This document shows positions 46,511 through 56,031 of a stretch of DNA of 64,000 nucleotides, piece by piece (positions within the stretch are counted from its first letter, which is position 1; the number at the start of each line of letters is the position of its first letter). Where the stretch lies: NCBI RefSeq assembly GCF_016679925.1, contig NZ_JAEQBW010000005.1, positions 1-64,000 of the forward strand, given 5' to 3'. The notes beneath the pieces are model-generated. The model worked only from the letters and a program-made list of their open reading frames with translations, made no database searches and was not told the origin of the DNA. The stretch comes from Marivirga aurantiaca. GTDB lineage: Bacteria; Bacteroidota; Bacteroidia; Cytophagales; Cyclobacteriaceae. A program made the translations under genes and the position numbers.

Positions 46511-47531
46511 TTTTCTTTGGGTCTAAGTGGATTTGCTGCGATTTGCTTACGACATCCCTCACAATACTGTCAAGCTCATTGGCTGAATCTATAGCATATC
46601 CAAGGTATTGTTTTTTTTCAATTTCATTTAACTTACCGGAAGACAAAACATTCAGCAGGCCCATAATCCTTGATAAAGGTGCCCTTACTATATGCGACTG
46701 GAGCCAGGCTACTTCCTTTAATTTCTCATTCTGCACCTCTATGGTCTTTGTATGAATTATCCGGTCTGTGATATCATTGGCTAAAACTATTTTGGCATCT
46801 CTTTCATTGAATTTGATGACATTGCTTTGTATGTCCACATATATAATTTCACCATTCTTTAACACATGACGGAATACTCCCTGATAATAAAAGCCTGTTT
46901 TTTTTCCTCTTGAAATTTCCAGTGCCTTTTCCAAATCAGGCATATCTTCTTTAGGCCTGATATCCTTTATTGACATGGAAGTGAATTCTTCTACCGAATA
47001 GCCATAATGCCGGACAGCCGATTCATTTACGTCCAAAAATTTTAAAGTCTCGGAATCATACACCCACATGGGCAAAGGACTCATCTGAAACAAGTCCATA
47101 TACTTCTTTTCCGAAGATCTAATTTTCTTGATGTAGCGGTTCCGCTCAATATTGTACACTATACTTTTATAAAGTATAATGGGGCTGAGTTCTTCTTTTA
47201 CCAGATAATCGGACAGGCCCAGGGAAAGGGATTTTACTGCAAAGGCCAATTCGCTATATCCTGTAAGGGCTATAATGGGAACTTTTTTGGAAATTTTTAC
47301 AATTTCGTTAATCAACTCTTCACTGCTCTTATCAGGCAATGACAAATCCAGTAAAATAATATCGAAGGTGGCTTCAGGGTCTGACAGTAGCATCAAAGCA
47401 TCTCTGAAAGTACCCACATTCTTTATCTTAGGGGAAAGGATGTGTTCATCCAAATAATCCTGTATCAGTAGATAATCCCCGGGATTATCCTCAATAACAA
47501 GAATTCTGTATGGATATGGATCCTTCCCCAT
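46500..47531 (-). CDS. Receiver-PAS-DHp protein lacking an ATPase domain
   Basis: A 343-residue signalling protein. Residues 5-125 are a receiver (VIEDNPGDY, phospho-acceptor Asp62 in LLDLSLPDKSS, Lys112 in YLVKEELS). Residues about 140-255 are a PAS domain (MDLFQMSPLPMWVYDSETLKFLDVN, HYGYSVEEF). Residues about 265-335 resemble a histidine-kinase DHp helix pair with a potential acceptor His in WLQSHIVRAPLSRIMGLL. The protein then stops: no N, G1 or G2 box is present, and the next gene begins inside the stop region. It is therefore not a kinase by itself but could be a phosphotransfer dimer or a scaffold. Related Bacteroidota proteins usually continue into HATPase_c. Confidence 0.87.
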   Translation of the reverse strand: MGKDPYPYRILVIEDNPGDYLLIQDYLDEHILSPKIKNVGTFRDALMLLSDPEATFDIILLDLSLPDKSSEELINEIVKISKKVPIIALTGYSELAFAVKSLSLGLSDYLVKEELSPIILYKSIVYNIERNRYIKKIRSSEKKYMDLFQMSPLPMWVYDSETLKFLDVNESAVRHYGYSVEEFTSMSIKDIRPKEDMPDLEKALEISRGKKTGFYYQGVFRHVLKNGEIIYVDIQSNVIKFNERDAKIVLANDITDRIIHTKTIEVQNEKLKEVAWLQSHIVRAPLSRIMGLLNVLSSGKLNEIEKKQYLGYAIDSANELDSIVRDVVSKSQQIHLDPKKNEL

Positions 47532-47615
47532 TAGATGATGGTCAGATAAATTATTAAAAAATATAAACTATTGCTTATATGGGGCATTGTTCTTTGGCAT
47601 GAATGGTTATAGTCA

Positions 47616-48047
47616 CTATTCCGACCTTGGCAAAGTAACTAAATTAAGCCAAAAATCTTCAATGGATAGAATAGCATGTAAGAAATCTTCTACATCTACT
47701 GGTTTTGTAATATAGCAATTTGCCTGGTGTTTATAGGAAAGCTGAATATCATTCTCAGATGAGGAAGTAGTTAGCATTACTATAGGAAGATGTTGAGTAG
47801 ATTTATCTTCTTTTACTGCCTGAAGCACTTCATGTCCGTTTTTTAAAGGCAAATTTACATCAAGCAGCACCAGGTCAGGGGTATCGGCATTTTCAAAATC
47901 CCCTTTTTTAAAGATGAAATCCAGTGCTGCCTTTCCATTTCTCACCACACTTATCTTATTAATGATCTTGCTTCCTTCAAGTGCTTCTCTGGTCAAAAGG
48001 ATATCGCCTTCATTATCTTCAACTAATAAAAGATGTACATTTTTCAT
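47616..48047 (-). CDS. Response regulator, Rcp1-like receiver (paralogue)
   Basis: A 143-residue receiver paralogous to that at 35359. It has Glu10/Asp11 in VEDNEGD, Asp63 in LLDVNLPLKNG, TTSSSEND and Lys115 in YITKPVDVEDF. The C-terminal extension SIEDFWLNLVTLPRSE parallels the other copy. It is separated from the stop of the 1269-residue kinase by one base, so the two are co-expressed. It is the likely direct phosphotransfer partner of that kinase. Confidence 0.92.
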   Translation of the reverse strand: MKNVHLLLVEDNEGDILLTREALEGSKIINKISVVRNGKAALDFIFKKGDFENADTPDLVLLDVNLPLKNGHEVLQAVKEDKSTQHLPIVMLTTSSSENDIQLSYKHQANCYITKPVDVEDFLHAILSIEDFWLNLVTLPRSE

Positions 48048-48048
48048 A

Positions 48049-51000
48049 TCATTTTTTGCTTATTGTAAAATAAAACACACTACCCTTACCTACAATTGAT
48101 TCCAACCAAATCTCCCCGCCATTTTGTTCAATAATTTTCTTGACAATAGCAAGCCCCATTCCTGTTCCGTTGTACTCCTCACTTGCATGTAACCTTTGGA
48201 AAATAACAAATATTTTATCGAAATATTCAGTTTCAATACCTATTCCGTTATCTTTAATGGAAAAGGTGTATTGGTTTTTTGATTCTTTCGCAGAAATAAC
48301 AATTTCCGGGGCTATTTCGGGATGACAATATTTTAGTGCATTGCCAATCAGATTCTGAAACACCTGTAAAAAGGGAGCTTTATTAAGCAAAACATTGGGT
48401 AATTTATGTGAGATTATCTTGGCAGATTTCTCTTCTATAGATTTACGTTGCAATTGGCAAACTTCTTCAATTAATTCTTTTACATCAACCTTCTCACTGT
48501 TTTCAGCTTTCTTGCCTGCTCTGGAAAACTCCAGGAGATCTAATATAATCTGCCGCATTCTTTTAGCCCCATCCACAGCAAAGTAAATATACTGCTTCCC
48601 CTTCTCGTCCAATACTTCTGTGTATTTTTTCTCCAATTGTGTTAAAAAACTAGTCACCATCCTAAGTGGTTCTTGCAAATCATGAGAAGCTACAAATGCA
48701 AACTGTTCAAGCTCAATATTTGATAAGGCAAGTTCTTTTGCCCTCATGGAAAGTTTTTCATTAAGTTGCTTAAGTGATTTTTCATACTCCTTTCTGTGGG
48801 TAACATCAGTGATAGCACCTACCATTCTGATGGCCTTTCCTGTAGAGTTACGAATAATAACCCCTCTGTCAATCACAAAGGCGGTCTGTCCGTCATCTCT
48901 AATAATCCTATATTCCTGAGTCCAGTTTTTAGTATTTTCATCTGCAATTGCTTCTTCAATACTGCTACTAATTTTAATCATGTCCTCAGGATGAAATTTA
49001 TCGGTCCAAAAATCCTTTGAGTGTAGTTTTTTACTGACATCATAACCAAAAATCTTGTTAAATCCTGAACCTCTATACAAGGAGTCATTTTCAATGTCCC
49101 AATCCCAAATGGCATCATTGGTGGCTTCGGTTACTTTCTCAAAGCGTTCGTTGGATTGTTTAAGAAGTGCTTCAGACTGTTTTCTTTCAGTAATGTCTTT
49201 AAAATAAACCGACAATCCTTTCCCTGAAGGGTAGGCGCTAATTTCAAACCATTTATTAATTGGGTCATAATAATCCTCAAACTCCACAGAAACATGCTCT
49301 TGCATGGCTTTGTGGTAGTAATTGTAAGAGGGGAGGTCAACTGCATCATTAAACACATCCCACAGGTTTTTATTGATGATGGATTTCTTAGGAGTTTGCA
49401 GTAACTTTTCTGCTTCTTTGTTCCAGTAGGTGACTATCCATTTATTATCCACTAAAAAGAAGCCATCACTTATACTTTCCAGTATGGCCTTTTTATCATC
49501 AAAAGCTTTATGCAGTTCCAATTCAGCCATTTTCCGTTGGTGGATATCCTGAAAACTACCGAATATTTTGATGCACTCTCCATTCTTGAATTCCGGCTTT
49601 CCAATACTTCTAATCCATCTTTCATTTCCCTTAGCAGTAATAATGGGTAGTTCATAATCCCAGGACAACTTATTTTTAATAGCATCATCAGTGTGGGCTT
49701 TTACAATTCCCCTTACATCTTCTCTATAAAACCCGATTCCGGAATTGTAAGGAGGTTGAAAATCCCGGGCTACTTCATGAATTTCCTTCGTCATATCTGA
49801 GAAATACAACTTCTTAGCTTTTACATCTATCTCCCAGCTGCCTATTCTGGCCATACTTGTAGCATTTTCCAATAGATCACGAAGTTTTTTCTCTTCTGTC
49901 ACATCACGCTGTATAGCAATCCAATGTGTAAACGCTCCTGATTCATCAGCTACCGGACTCACGGAAAAATCAATCCAGAATTCCTCTCCACTTTTTTTGT
50001 AATTAATAGTGGTAATTTGGAATGATTGCCAATTCCGGATTGCCTCTCCTAACTCCTTTAATTTGGCTTTGTCTGTATTGGGACCCTGTAGTATTCTCGG
50101 GGATTTCCCAATTACTTCCTCGGCTTTATAACCTGTCATTTTAGAGAAGGCTTCATTCACAAATATAATTTTGGGACCCGGCTCATCAAAAGACTCCGCC
50201 TCTGTAATCAGAATTGCATCATTGGTGTTGGTGATAACACTTTCCATTAATTTAAGCCTGTGTTCTTCCAATTTTTGCTGGGACCTGTCTCTCAGCACTC
50301 CTATCATCCGTTTGGGTTTCCCATGCTTATCACGAATGAGATGCCCTATTTCATCCACATAAGCATAACTACCGTCAGCCCTTTTCAAACGGAATTCCCT
50401 GGCCCATTTGGTTTGCTCAGGATCCGCAATAAATGCATCCCACTTTGGCTGCGCTTCCTCATGTTCATTAGGGTACATTAATGCTACCCAATCCTTTAAT
50501 TCCAGGATTGTATCCATCTGATGGCCAAATATTCTTTGAAAGCTTTCTCCCCAGTAGAAGCAATCGTTCTCCACGTCCCAATCGTAAATAGCATCATTTG
50601 TGGCTCTGTGCACATAATTAAAACGCTCATTACTGGCAAGGAGGGCTTTGCTCTTTTGATGGTTTTCAAGAATCAAACTCAAAAGAGTTGCCGACCTGTT
50701 AAAAACCTCCAACTCCAATTTTCCGGGTTTTTTAACAGAATCATAATAAATACCAAAAGTAGCAATCACTTCTTTTTGGTAGTTAAATATTGGCTGGGAC
50801 CAACAACTTTTCAAATCGTGAGCGAGTGCCACTGCTTTGTAATCCTTCCATAAAGGATGAGTGGAAATATCAGTTACAATTACTCTTTCTTTTGTAAATG
50901 CAGCAGTTCCACAAGAACCAACAGCCGGGCCAATTGTTAACCCCTGAATAGATGCTACATATTCCTGAGGCAATGTGGGAGATGCAAGATTCCATATTTT

Positions 51001-51858
51001 ATTGTCTTCTACTTTCAATACAGAAACCTTCATCTCAACAAAAAGCTCTTCAAGTCCCTTTACATAGGTTTTCAACAACAATTCCAGGTTGAAATCAATA
51101 TGAATGGAATCTTCCATGATTTTCCTTTCCAGCACTTCAAGATCGCGGATCAGTTGCTTTTCTGTGGCATCTTTACAAATCAACATCCGGCATTCTTCTC
51201 CATTGTACCAAACAATCTGCTCAGAGACATCCATTCGCATAGCCGTGCCATTCTTTTTATGATGTGTGAAGACTCCAAGTGAAATAGAAGCTTTGTTATT
51301 TATTCTTCTATAGGCTTTTCTTGCTTTGGTAATCTCAGAAATTGATCGGAAATCTGTGATTGACATTTGGAGAAATTCTTCTCTGGTGTAACCATAGCTT
51401 TCAATAGCTGTTTCATTTACATCATATATTTTATTGGAAATGAGACTAAATATCCACTTAGCATTGGGGCTTGAATTAAATAAATTATTGAAATTAGCTT
51501 GTGAGGATGCAAGATTCGTATCTGTGACATCTTTAGCTACACAATACATTATCTGCTCATGCTGATCCCATTGAGCTGACAACAAAAGTGAAATATGTGA
51601 GCCATTTTTATGTAAAAACCGGTTTTTGGAATTTGCTTCCTGAACCCCCTTCTTAAGATTATTAAATACAGCCTGAATTTTTACTATATCCTCTTCAAAA
51701 ACAAAGTTTTCAAAAAGATTCCCAATCATTTCTTCTATTTGATAGCCCAGCACCCTTCGTGCCACTTTATTTACATAAATGAACTTTCCTTCTTCATCTA
51801 AACTGCATATGATATCAGGAGATTGATCCAATATTTTTTTGTACTCATTGTCCTTCAT
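48049..51858 (-). CDS. Soluble multi-PAS/GAF sensor histidine kinase
   Basis: A 1269-residue cytoplasmic kinase. Approximate order: PAS (1-115), PAS (125-235), GAF (245-400, with SCGTAAFTK and CWSQPI), PAS_3 (410-530), LOV-like PAS (535-650), PAS (655-765), PAS (775-885) and PAS_3 (890-1010). DHp follows with His in FAFVASHDLQEPLRMV, then an ATPase domain with NLIGNALKY, DNGIGIE and GTGMGLAIV. The fourth PAS has GKSPRILQGPNTD where photoactive LOV domains have GRNCRFLQG; the flavin-bonding Cys is missing. The GAF-PAS_3 block and the kinase core are closely similar to the 1686-residue kinase at 35784, so the two are paralogues. It is the first gene of a four-gene signalling cluster. Confidence 0.92.
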   Translation of the reverse strand: MKDNEYKKILDQSPDIICSLDEEGKFIYVNKVARRVLGYQIEEMIGNLFENFVFEEDIVKIQAVFNNLKKGVQEANSKNRFLHKNGSHISLLLSAQWDQHEQIMYCVAKDVTDTNLASSQANFNNLFNSSPNAKWIFSLISNKIYDVNETAIESYGYTREEFLQMSITDFRSISEITKARKAYRRINNKASISLGVFTHHKKNGTAMRMDVSEQIVWYNGEECRMLICKDATEKQLIRDLEVLERKIMEDSIHIDFNLELLLKTYVKGLEELFVEMKVSVLKVEDNKIWNLASPTLPQEYVASIQGLTIGPAVGSCGTAAFTKERVIVTDISTHPLWKDYKAVALAHDLKSCWSQPIFNYQKEVIATFGIYYDSVKKPGKLELEVFNRSATLLSLILENHQKSKALLASNERFNYVHRATNDAIYDWDVENDCFYWGESFQRIFGHQMDTILELKDWVALMYPNEHEEAQPKWDAFIADPEQTKWAREFRLKRADGSYAYVDEIGHLIRDKHGKPKRMIGVLRDRSQQKLEEHRLKLMESVITNTNDAILITEAESFDEPGPKIIFVNEAFSKMTGYKAEEVIGKSPRILQGPNTDKAKLKELGEAIRNWQSFQITTINYKKSGEEFWIDFSVSPVADESGAFTHWIAIQRDVTEEKKLRDLLENATSMARIGSWEIDVKAKKLYFSDMTKEIHEVARDFQPPYNSGIGFYREDVRGIVKAHTDDAIKNKLSWDYELPIITAKGNERWIRSIGKPEFKNGECIKIFGSFQDIHQRKMAELELHKAFDDKKAILESISDGFFLVDNKWIVTYWNKEAEKLLQTPKKSIINKNLWDVFNDAVDLPSYNYYHKAMQEHVSVEFEDYYDPINKWFEISAYPSGKGLSVYFKDITERKQSEALLKQSNERFEKVTEATNDAIWDWDIENDSLYRGSGFNKIFGYDVSKKLHSKDFWTDKFHPEDMIKISSSIEEAIADENTKNWTQEYRIIRDDGQTAFVIDRGVIIRNSTGKAIRMVGAITDVTHRKEYEKSLKQLNEKLSMRAKELALSNIELEQFAFVASHDLQEPLRMVTSFLTQLEKKYTEVLDEKGKQYIYFAVDGAKRMRQIILDLLEFSRAGKKAENSEKVDVKELIEEVCQLQRKSIEEKSAKIISHKLPNVLLNKAPFLQVFQNLIGNALKYCHPEIAPEIVISAKESKNQYTFSIKDNGIGIETEYFDKIFVIFQRLHASEEYNGTGMGLAIVKKIIEQNGGEIWLESIVGKGSVFYFTISKK

Positions 51859-52150
51859 CCTTCTATAACTTTGGCCAACTCTTTCAAACCGCTTTTTAGT
51901 ATCTCTCTAGCCACCTTTTAACTCCTCTTCCTTGACAGTAAATTTACTTAGTTTCTGACCCAAGCAGATTATAATAATACTCATTTCTTTTGACTTTACT
52001 CTCTAAAAACCCACTTCATTTCTTTAGGCTTCATAATCAGACGGTTGTACTTATATCCCTTTTAGCTGTAAAACATTTTCCATTTGTTACGTTTTAAAAA
52101 AGAAAATCCAGGTGAAAGCCTTATTTATTTCTTATCAAAAATTAAATACC

Positions 52151-52819
52151 ATGGCAAATACAGTTAAAATCACAAACATTAGGTCTTTGACTCATAATGT
52201 GACAGAAATCACTACTCAAAAGCCTAAAGAATATGCATTTGAACCGGGGCAATCTACCGAAGTAGCTATCAATAAAGAAGGTTGGAAAGAAGAGAAAAGG
52301 CCTTTTAGCTTTACTTCGCTGCCAGAAGACGACTTTTTACAGTTTTCCATCAAATCATACCGCGACCACAATGGTGTAACCGATAAGGTGAATGGGCTAA
52401 TAGCTGGTGATGAACTTAAGATAGGCGATCCGGTGGGTACTATTCAATATAAAGGAAATGGTACTTTTATAGCAGGTGGAGCAGGCATCACGCCATTCAT
52501 TTCCATTTTTAAGGATCTGGAAAAAAAGAACAAGCTTAACGGAAATAGCCTTATTTTCTCTAATAAAACTTCTAAAGATGTTATATTGGAGTCTTATTGG
52601 CAGGATATTTTTGACGATAATTTCATTTCAACTTTAACTCAAGAAAATGTGGAAGGACATGAAAATGATAAAATTGGAATGGAGTTTTTAAAAAAACATA
52701 TTGAGGATTTTTCGCAAAATTTCTATTTATGTGGACCAGAGGAGATGGTAAAGGATATCAGTGAATTATTGAAAATTTTAGGAGCTCGTGCGGATGCAAT
52801 TGTGTTTGAAAAATATTAA
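52151..52819 (+). CDS. Ferredoxin-reductase-type flavoprotein (FAD/NAD(P)-binding)
   Basis: A 222-residue flavin oxidoreductase of the ferredoxin-NADP reductase fold. The start at ATG 52151 (MANTVKITNIRSLT) is preferred to an in-frame GTG at 52112. The FAD-binding beta-barrel contains FEPGQSTEVAI and RPFSFTS (the RxxS motif that contacts FAD). The NAD(P)-binding half has FIAGGAGITPFISIF and YLCGPEEMV, both typical. There is no ferredoxin domain or terminal iron-sulfur site. It probably passes electrons between NAD(P)H and an unknown acceptor such as a flavodoxin or heme protein. It is followed by a small SDR gene on the same strand 91 bp away. Confidence 0.86.
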   Translation: MANTVKITNIRSLTHNVTEITTQKPKEYAFEPGQSTEVAINKEGWKEEKRPFSFTSLPEDDFLQFSIKSYRDHNGVTDKVNGLIAGDELKIGDPVGTIQYKGNGTFIAGGAGITPFISIFKDLEKKNKLNGNSLIFSNKTSKDVILESYWQDIFDDNFISTLTQENVEGHENDKIGMEFLKKHIEDFSQNFYLCGPEEMVKDISELLKILGARADAIVFEKY

Positions 52820-52910
52820 ATAGAGCCTACTATGTAAATTCATTAGAGCCTGTATTTAGCTAATAGTCAATGTAAATTTTATATAGTTTTTTTTCAATGA
52901 TAAGTAAACC

Positions 52911-53582
52911 ATGAATATACTAGTAAGTGGAGCAAATGGGAATCTCGGAACTGCCGTAGTTGACACCTTGCTTAATTCCGGCAAACAAATATTTGGTCTA
53001 TATGCCAATGAAGATCAACTCAGGAAGGATAAGCGCCCCATTCAGAAAGAGTCCATCGATTTGACAAAACCAGACAAAGCAAAGGATGTAGTAGAAAAAA
53101 TGTATTCAAAAATGGGGGCTATACAAGGGGCTGTATTGACTGTAGGTGGGTTTGCCATGGGCAAGTTGCAGGAAACGTCCTCCGATGAAATTCATTCCCA
53201 AATTAAACTCAACTTTGATACGGCTTATCATTTGGTGCAACCTCTTTTAACGAAAATGAAAAAAGGTGGTCAGATCTTTTTGATTGGTGCAAAACCTGTT
53301 CTTAATATTGATGAACTAAAAGGCAAGTTGGCTTATGGGCTTTCCAAGCAATTAATATTCACACTGGCTGAAGTAATTAATGCTGATAGTAAAAATCACG
53401 GTATCAATTGTTCGGTAATTGTCCCCAGTATAATTGATACCCCTTCTAATAGGAAGAGCATGCCTGACATGGATTTTTCTGCCTGGGTAAAGCCGGAAGA
53501 AATTGCCAAAACCATCAATTTTTATCTGGATAATCCTTATTTAAAACAAGCTATAATCAAAGCTTATGGAAATGTAGAATAG
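52911..53582 (+). CDS. Short-chain dehydrogenase/reductase (SDR)
   Basis: A 223-residue SDR-family protein. It has the cofactor loop SGANGNLGTAVVDTLL at the N-terminus, a VLTVGGFAMGKL segment where classical members have NNAG (so the NNAG motif is altered), and YGLSKQLIF carrying the catalytic Tyr-Lys pair. The C-terminal half (IVPSIIDTPSNRKSMPDMDF) is typical of small SDRs. It resembles the quinoid dihydropteridine reductase-like group in size and motif pattern. The substrate is unknown. The neighbouring flavoprotein suggests a redox role. Confidence 0.82.
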   Translation: MNILVSGANGNLGTAVVDTLLNSGKQIFGLYANEDQLRKDKRPIQKESIDLTKPDKAKDVVEKMYSKMGAIQGAVLTVGGFAMGKLQETSSDEIHSQIKLNFDTAYHLVQPLLTKMKKGGQIFLIGAKPVLNIDELKGKLAYGLSKQLIFTLAEVINADSKNHGINCSVIVPSIIDTPSNRKSMPDMDFSAWVKPEEIAKTINFYLDNPYLKQAIIKAYGNVE

Positions 53583-53716
53583 CACCACAATAAGATAACC
53601 CATTAATAATAAAACACTAACTCTCTTCAATTAGCTGCTTTAGAATATACAACATAAGGGGAAATCTCCTGGTTTAACCATGAGAGACTGTTTTACTATT
53701 GAGGCATTCATAAGAA

Positions 53717-53935
53717 TTACTTTCTCAATATATTTCTCAAACCAAGTAAGGCTATGATAGTGCCCACTACTAAAGAAGTATAGTACCAGAATTCGCTCAT
53801 TCTATAGGAATTAGAGTCAAATACATCCTTTACTTGCTCGCCTAAAGGTGCATAGGGACTATGGTCTACACTCCAGTAAACAACAAAAGTGCCGATTGCC
53901 ACTAATAATATTCCTGAAATCAATCCTTTTTTCAT
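53717..53935 (-). CDS. Small two-helix membrane protein
   Basis: A 72-residue protein with two membrane helices (about 5-21, GLISGILLVAIGTFVVYW; about 50-67, WYYTSLVVGTIIALLGL) and a hydrophilic loop of about 28 residues between them. Basic residues at both ends suggest both termini are cytoplasmic and the loop is periplasmic. The layout resembles small DUF3185-like proteins, but I cannot make a firm assignment. It is a single gene on the minus strand between plus-strand genes. Confidence 0.68.
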   Translation of the reverse strand: MKKGLISGILLVAIGTFVVYWSVDHSPYAPLGEQVKDVFDSNSYRMSEFWYYTSLVVGTIIALLGLRNILRK

Positions 53936-54135
53936 AATTACTTTATTGATGCCTTATAAGATAGTTGTTTTCCATGGAAGCCTGATATAACCTGTTTAGT
54001 TCCCCTTTTGAAATAAACACACTCATAAATTCTTTAAGAAGAGAATGTTTTCACCCTTTTATATGTTTAAAAATATGGCTACATTTATGTAATAAGATAA
54101 ACTTGTCTTATTTAGAAAAAAAAAGCTTTCTCGAC

Positions 54136-54849
54136 ATGTCAAAAAAAGTTAAAAACATTCCCTGTGATTTATGCCTGAGCAGACGTAAATCAATGTTTAA
54201 TGAACTCCCCCAGGAAGCACTTTGCGCATTATCAGAGCGTAAAAGTACCATCTCCCATAATAAAGGCCAGATATTATTTTTAGAAGGCACCTTACCCATG
54301 GGGCTTTTTTGCATAAGTGAAGGCAAGGTGAAGGTATTTAAAACGGATGATTCCGGACGTGAACAAATTGTAAGGTTAGCCCAGGCAGGTGACTTCTTAG
54401 GTTACAGAGCACTATTATCAGGAGAAAATTACAACTCTTCTGCCACCATTCTGGAAGAAGCAAAAGTGTGTTTTATCCCAAAAAGTAGTTTTACAGAACT
54501 TGTTGTGAAGGATATTTCCTTTCAAAATAAATTAATGCAGGCCGTATGCCATGATTTAGGAGTTATGGAACAAAAAATGGCTGATATGGCCAGTAAAAAT
54601 GTGCGTCAAAGGTTGGCCACTACTTTACTGATGCTAAAAAACACATATGGAATTGATGGTGAAAAACATACTGAAATAGACATAGCTCTTACACGTGAAG
54701 ATCTGGCTCAAATGGTGGGCACTGCAACTGAAACAGTCATCAGGTTACTTTCAGAATTTAAAAAAGACAATTTAATTGAGATAAAGGGTAAAAAAATAAG
54801 CATTGTTGATAAAGAGGGTTTAGCCAAAGAAATCAACCTGTTTGCCTAA
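54136..54849 (+). CDS. Crp/Fnr-family transcription regulator
   Basis: A 237-residue regulator. The start at ATG 54136 (MSKKVKNIPCDLC) is preferred over a TTG at 54103. An N-terminal CxxC (IPCDLCLSRR) precedes the cyclic-nucleotide-binding-like beta-roll, about residues 30-140 (GQILFLEGTLPMGLFCISEGKVKVFKTDDSGREQIVRLAQAGDFLGYRALLSG). A dimer helix follows, then a winged helix-turn-helix at about 165-230 (TREDLAQMVGTATETVIRLLSEFKKDNLIEI). The CxxC could bind a metal or respond to redox state, but the four-cysteine Fnr cluster motif is not clearly present. Its targets are unknown. Confidence 0.88.
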   Translation: MSKKVKNIPCDLCLSRRKSMFNELPQEALCALSERKSTISHNKGQILFLEGTLPMGLFCISEGKVKVFKTDDSGREQIVRLAQAGDFLGYRALLSGENYNSSATILEEAKVCFIPKSSFTELVVKDISFQNKLMQAVCHDLGVMEQKMADMASKNVRQRLATTLLMLKNTYGIDGEKHTEIDIALTREDLAQMVGTATETVIRLLSEFKKDNLIEIKGKKISIVDKEGLAKEINLFA

Positions 54850-54916
54850 TTTTGATCTTTCCTTACTTCCTTGCGAACTATTTATTCTCTCTTCTGCTTA
54901 TGTGAGCTTAATAATG

Positions 54917-54924
54917 TAAATTTG
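54917..54924 (+). promoter_or_regulatory. Possible -7 box adjoining the rlmN start codon
   Basis: TAAATTTG ends four bases before the ATG at 54929, so transcription would begin at or next to the start codon. No TTTG lies at the -33 distance. Confidence 0.33.
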
Positions 54925-54928
54925 CAAA

Positions 54929-56017
54929 ATGCATATGCAGGATAAAGCACAACATCTACCTAAAGAAATTATAGAGGTTAACCTTTCAAAGAAGGACATC
55001 AGAAAGATGTCTGTGGAAGAAATTGCCCTTGATTTGACACAAAAAGGAGAAAAAGCCTTTCGTGCCAAACAAATATATGAATGGCTATGGGTGAAATCCG
55101 CAGCTACTTTTGAGGACATGACTAATCTTTCAAAAGATTTAAGGGAATGGATGGAGGCTAATTATTGCATTAACAGAATCACGATTGCATCAAAACAAAT
55201 AAGTGGAGACCGTACGATAAAAGTTGCTTTCCGATTGCATGATGGCAATGAAGTAGAGGGCGTGCTTATTCCTACCGAAAACCGAATGACGGCTTGCGTA
55301 TCTTCACAGGTAGGTTGCTCGTTAAGCTGCAAATTTTGTGCTACAGGCTATCTTAAGCGAATGCGTAATTTGGAGGCTGCCGAAATTTATGATCAGGTAG
55401 TGATGATTAAAGAACTGGCCGAAGAACACTATCAAATGCCATTAACCAATATTGTATATATGGGAATGGGAGAACCCCTTTTGAATTACAAAAATGTGCT
55501 GGAATCCATTGAGCATATTACTTCTGAAAAAGGTCTTCATATGTCTCCTAAGCGAATTACTGTTTCAACTGCCGGCATTTCAAAAATGATTAAAAAGCTG
55601 GCTGATGATGATGTAAAGTTTAATTTAGCTTTATCATTACATGCCGCCAATGACGAAAAAAGAAGTACCATCATGTCCATTAATGACAGTAATAACCTGC
55701 CGGTACTGAGAGAAGCTTTGCAGTACTACTACCAGAAAACGAAGAACAGAGTTACTTTTGAATATTGTGTATTTAACAATTTCAACGACTCACTAGAGGA
55801 CGCCCGTGAATTGTGGCAGTTCACTAAATATGTTCCGGCCAAGGTCAACCTCATTGAATATAACCCGATTGATCAGGCAGACTTTGTAAATACTGAAGCC
55901 GATAAATTAGATGCATTTGCCTCTTACCTGGAAAATAAGGATGTAACTGTGAATGTAAGGAGAAGCCGTGGTAAGGATATTGATGCAGCCTGTGGGCAAT
56001 TGGCGAATAAGCATTGA
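54929..56017 (+). CDS. rlmN: 23S rRNA A2503 / tRNA C2 methyltransferase RlmN
   Basis: A 362-residue radical SAM methyltransferase that methylates C2 of adenosine 2503 in 23S rRNA and of A37 in some tRNAs. The cluster cysteines are C130, C134 and C137 in GCSLSCKFCATGY. The two catalytic cysteines are C123 (TACVSSQ) and C355 (ACGQLANKH), spaced as in the E. coli enzyme. Also visible are GEKAFRAKQIYEWLW, MGMGEPLLNY and SLHAANDEKR. The start is taken at 54929; a later ATG at residue 3 is possible. It is a single gene following the Crp/Fnr gene with 79 bp between. Confidence 0.94.
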   Translation: MHMQDKAQHLPKEIIEVNLSKKDIRKMSVEEIALDLTQKGEKAFRAKQIYEWLWVKSAATFEDMTNLSKDLREWMEANYCINRITIASKQISGDRTIKVAFRLHDGNEVEGVLIPTENRMTACVSSQVGCSLSCKFCATGYLKRMRNLEAAEIYDQVVMIKELAEEHYQMPLTNIVYMGMGEPLLNYKNVLESIEHITSEKGLHMSPKRITVSTAGISKMIKKLADDDVKFNLALSLHAANDEKRSTIMSINDSNNLPVLREALQYYYQKTKNRVTFEYCVFNNFNDSLEDARELWQFTKYVPAKVNLIEYNPIDQADFVNTEADKLDAFASYLENKDVTVNVRRSRGKDIDAACGQLANKH

Positions 56018-56031
56018 TTTAAAAATGTAAG

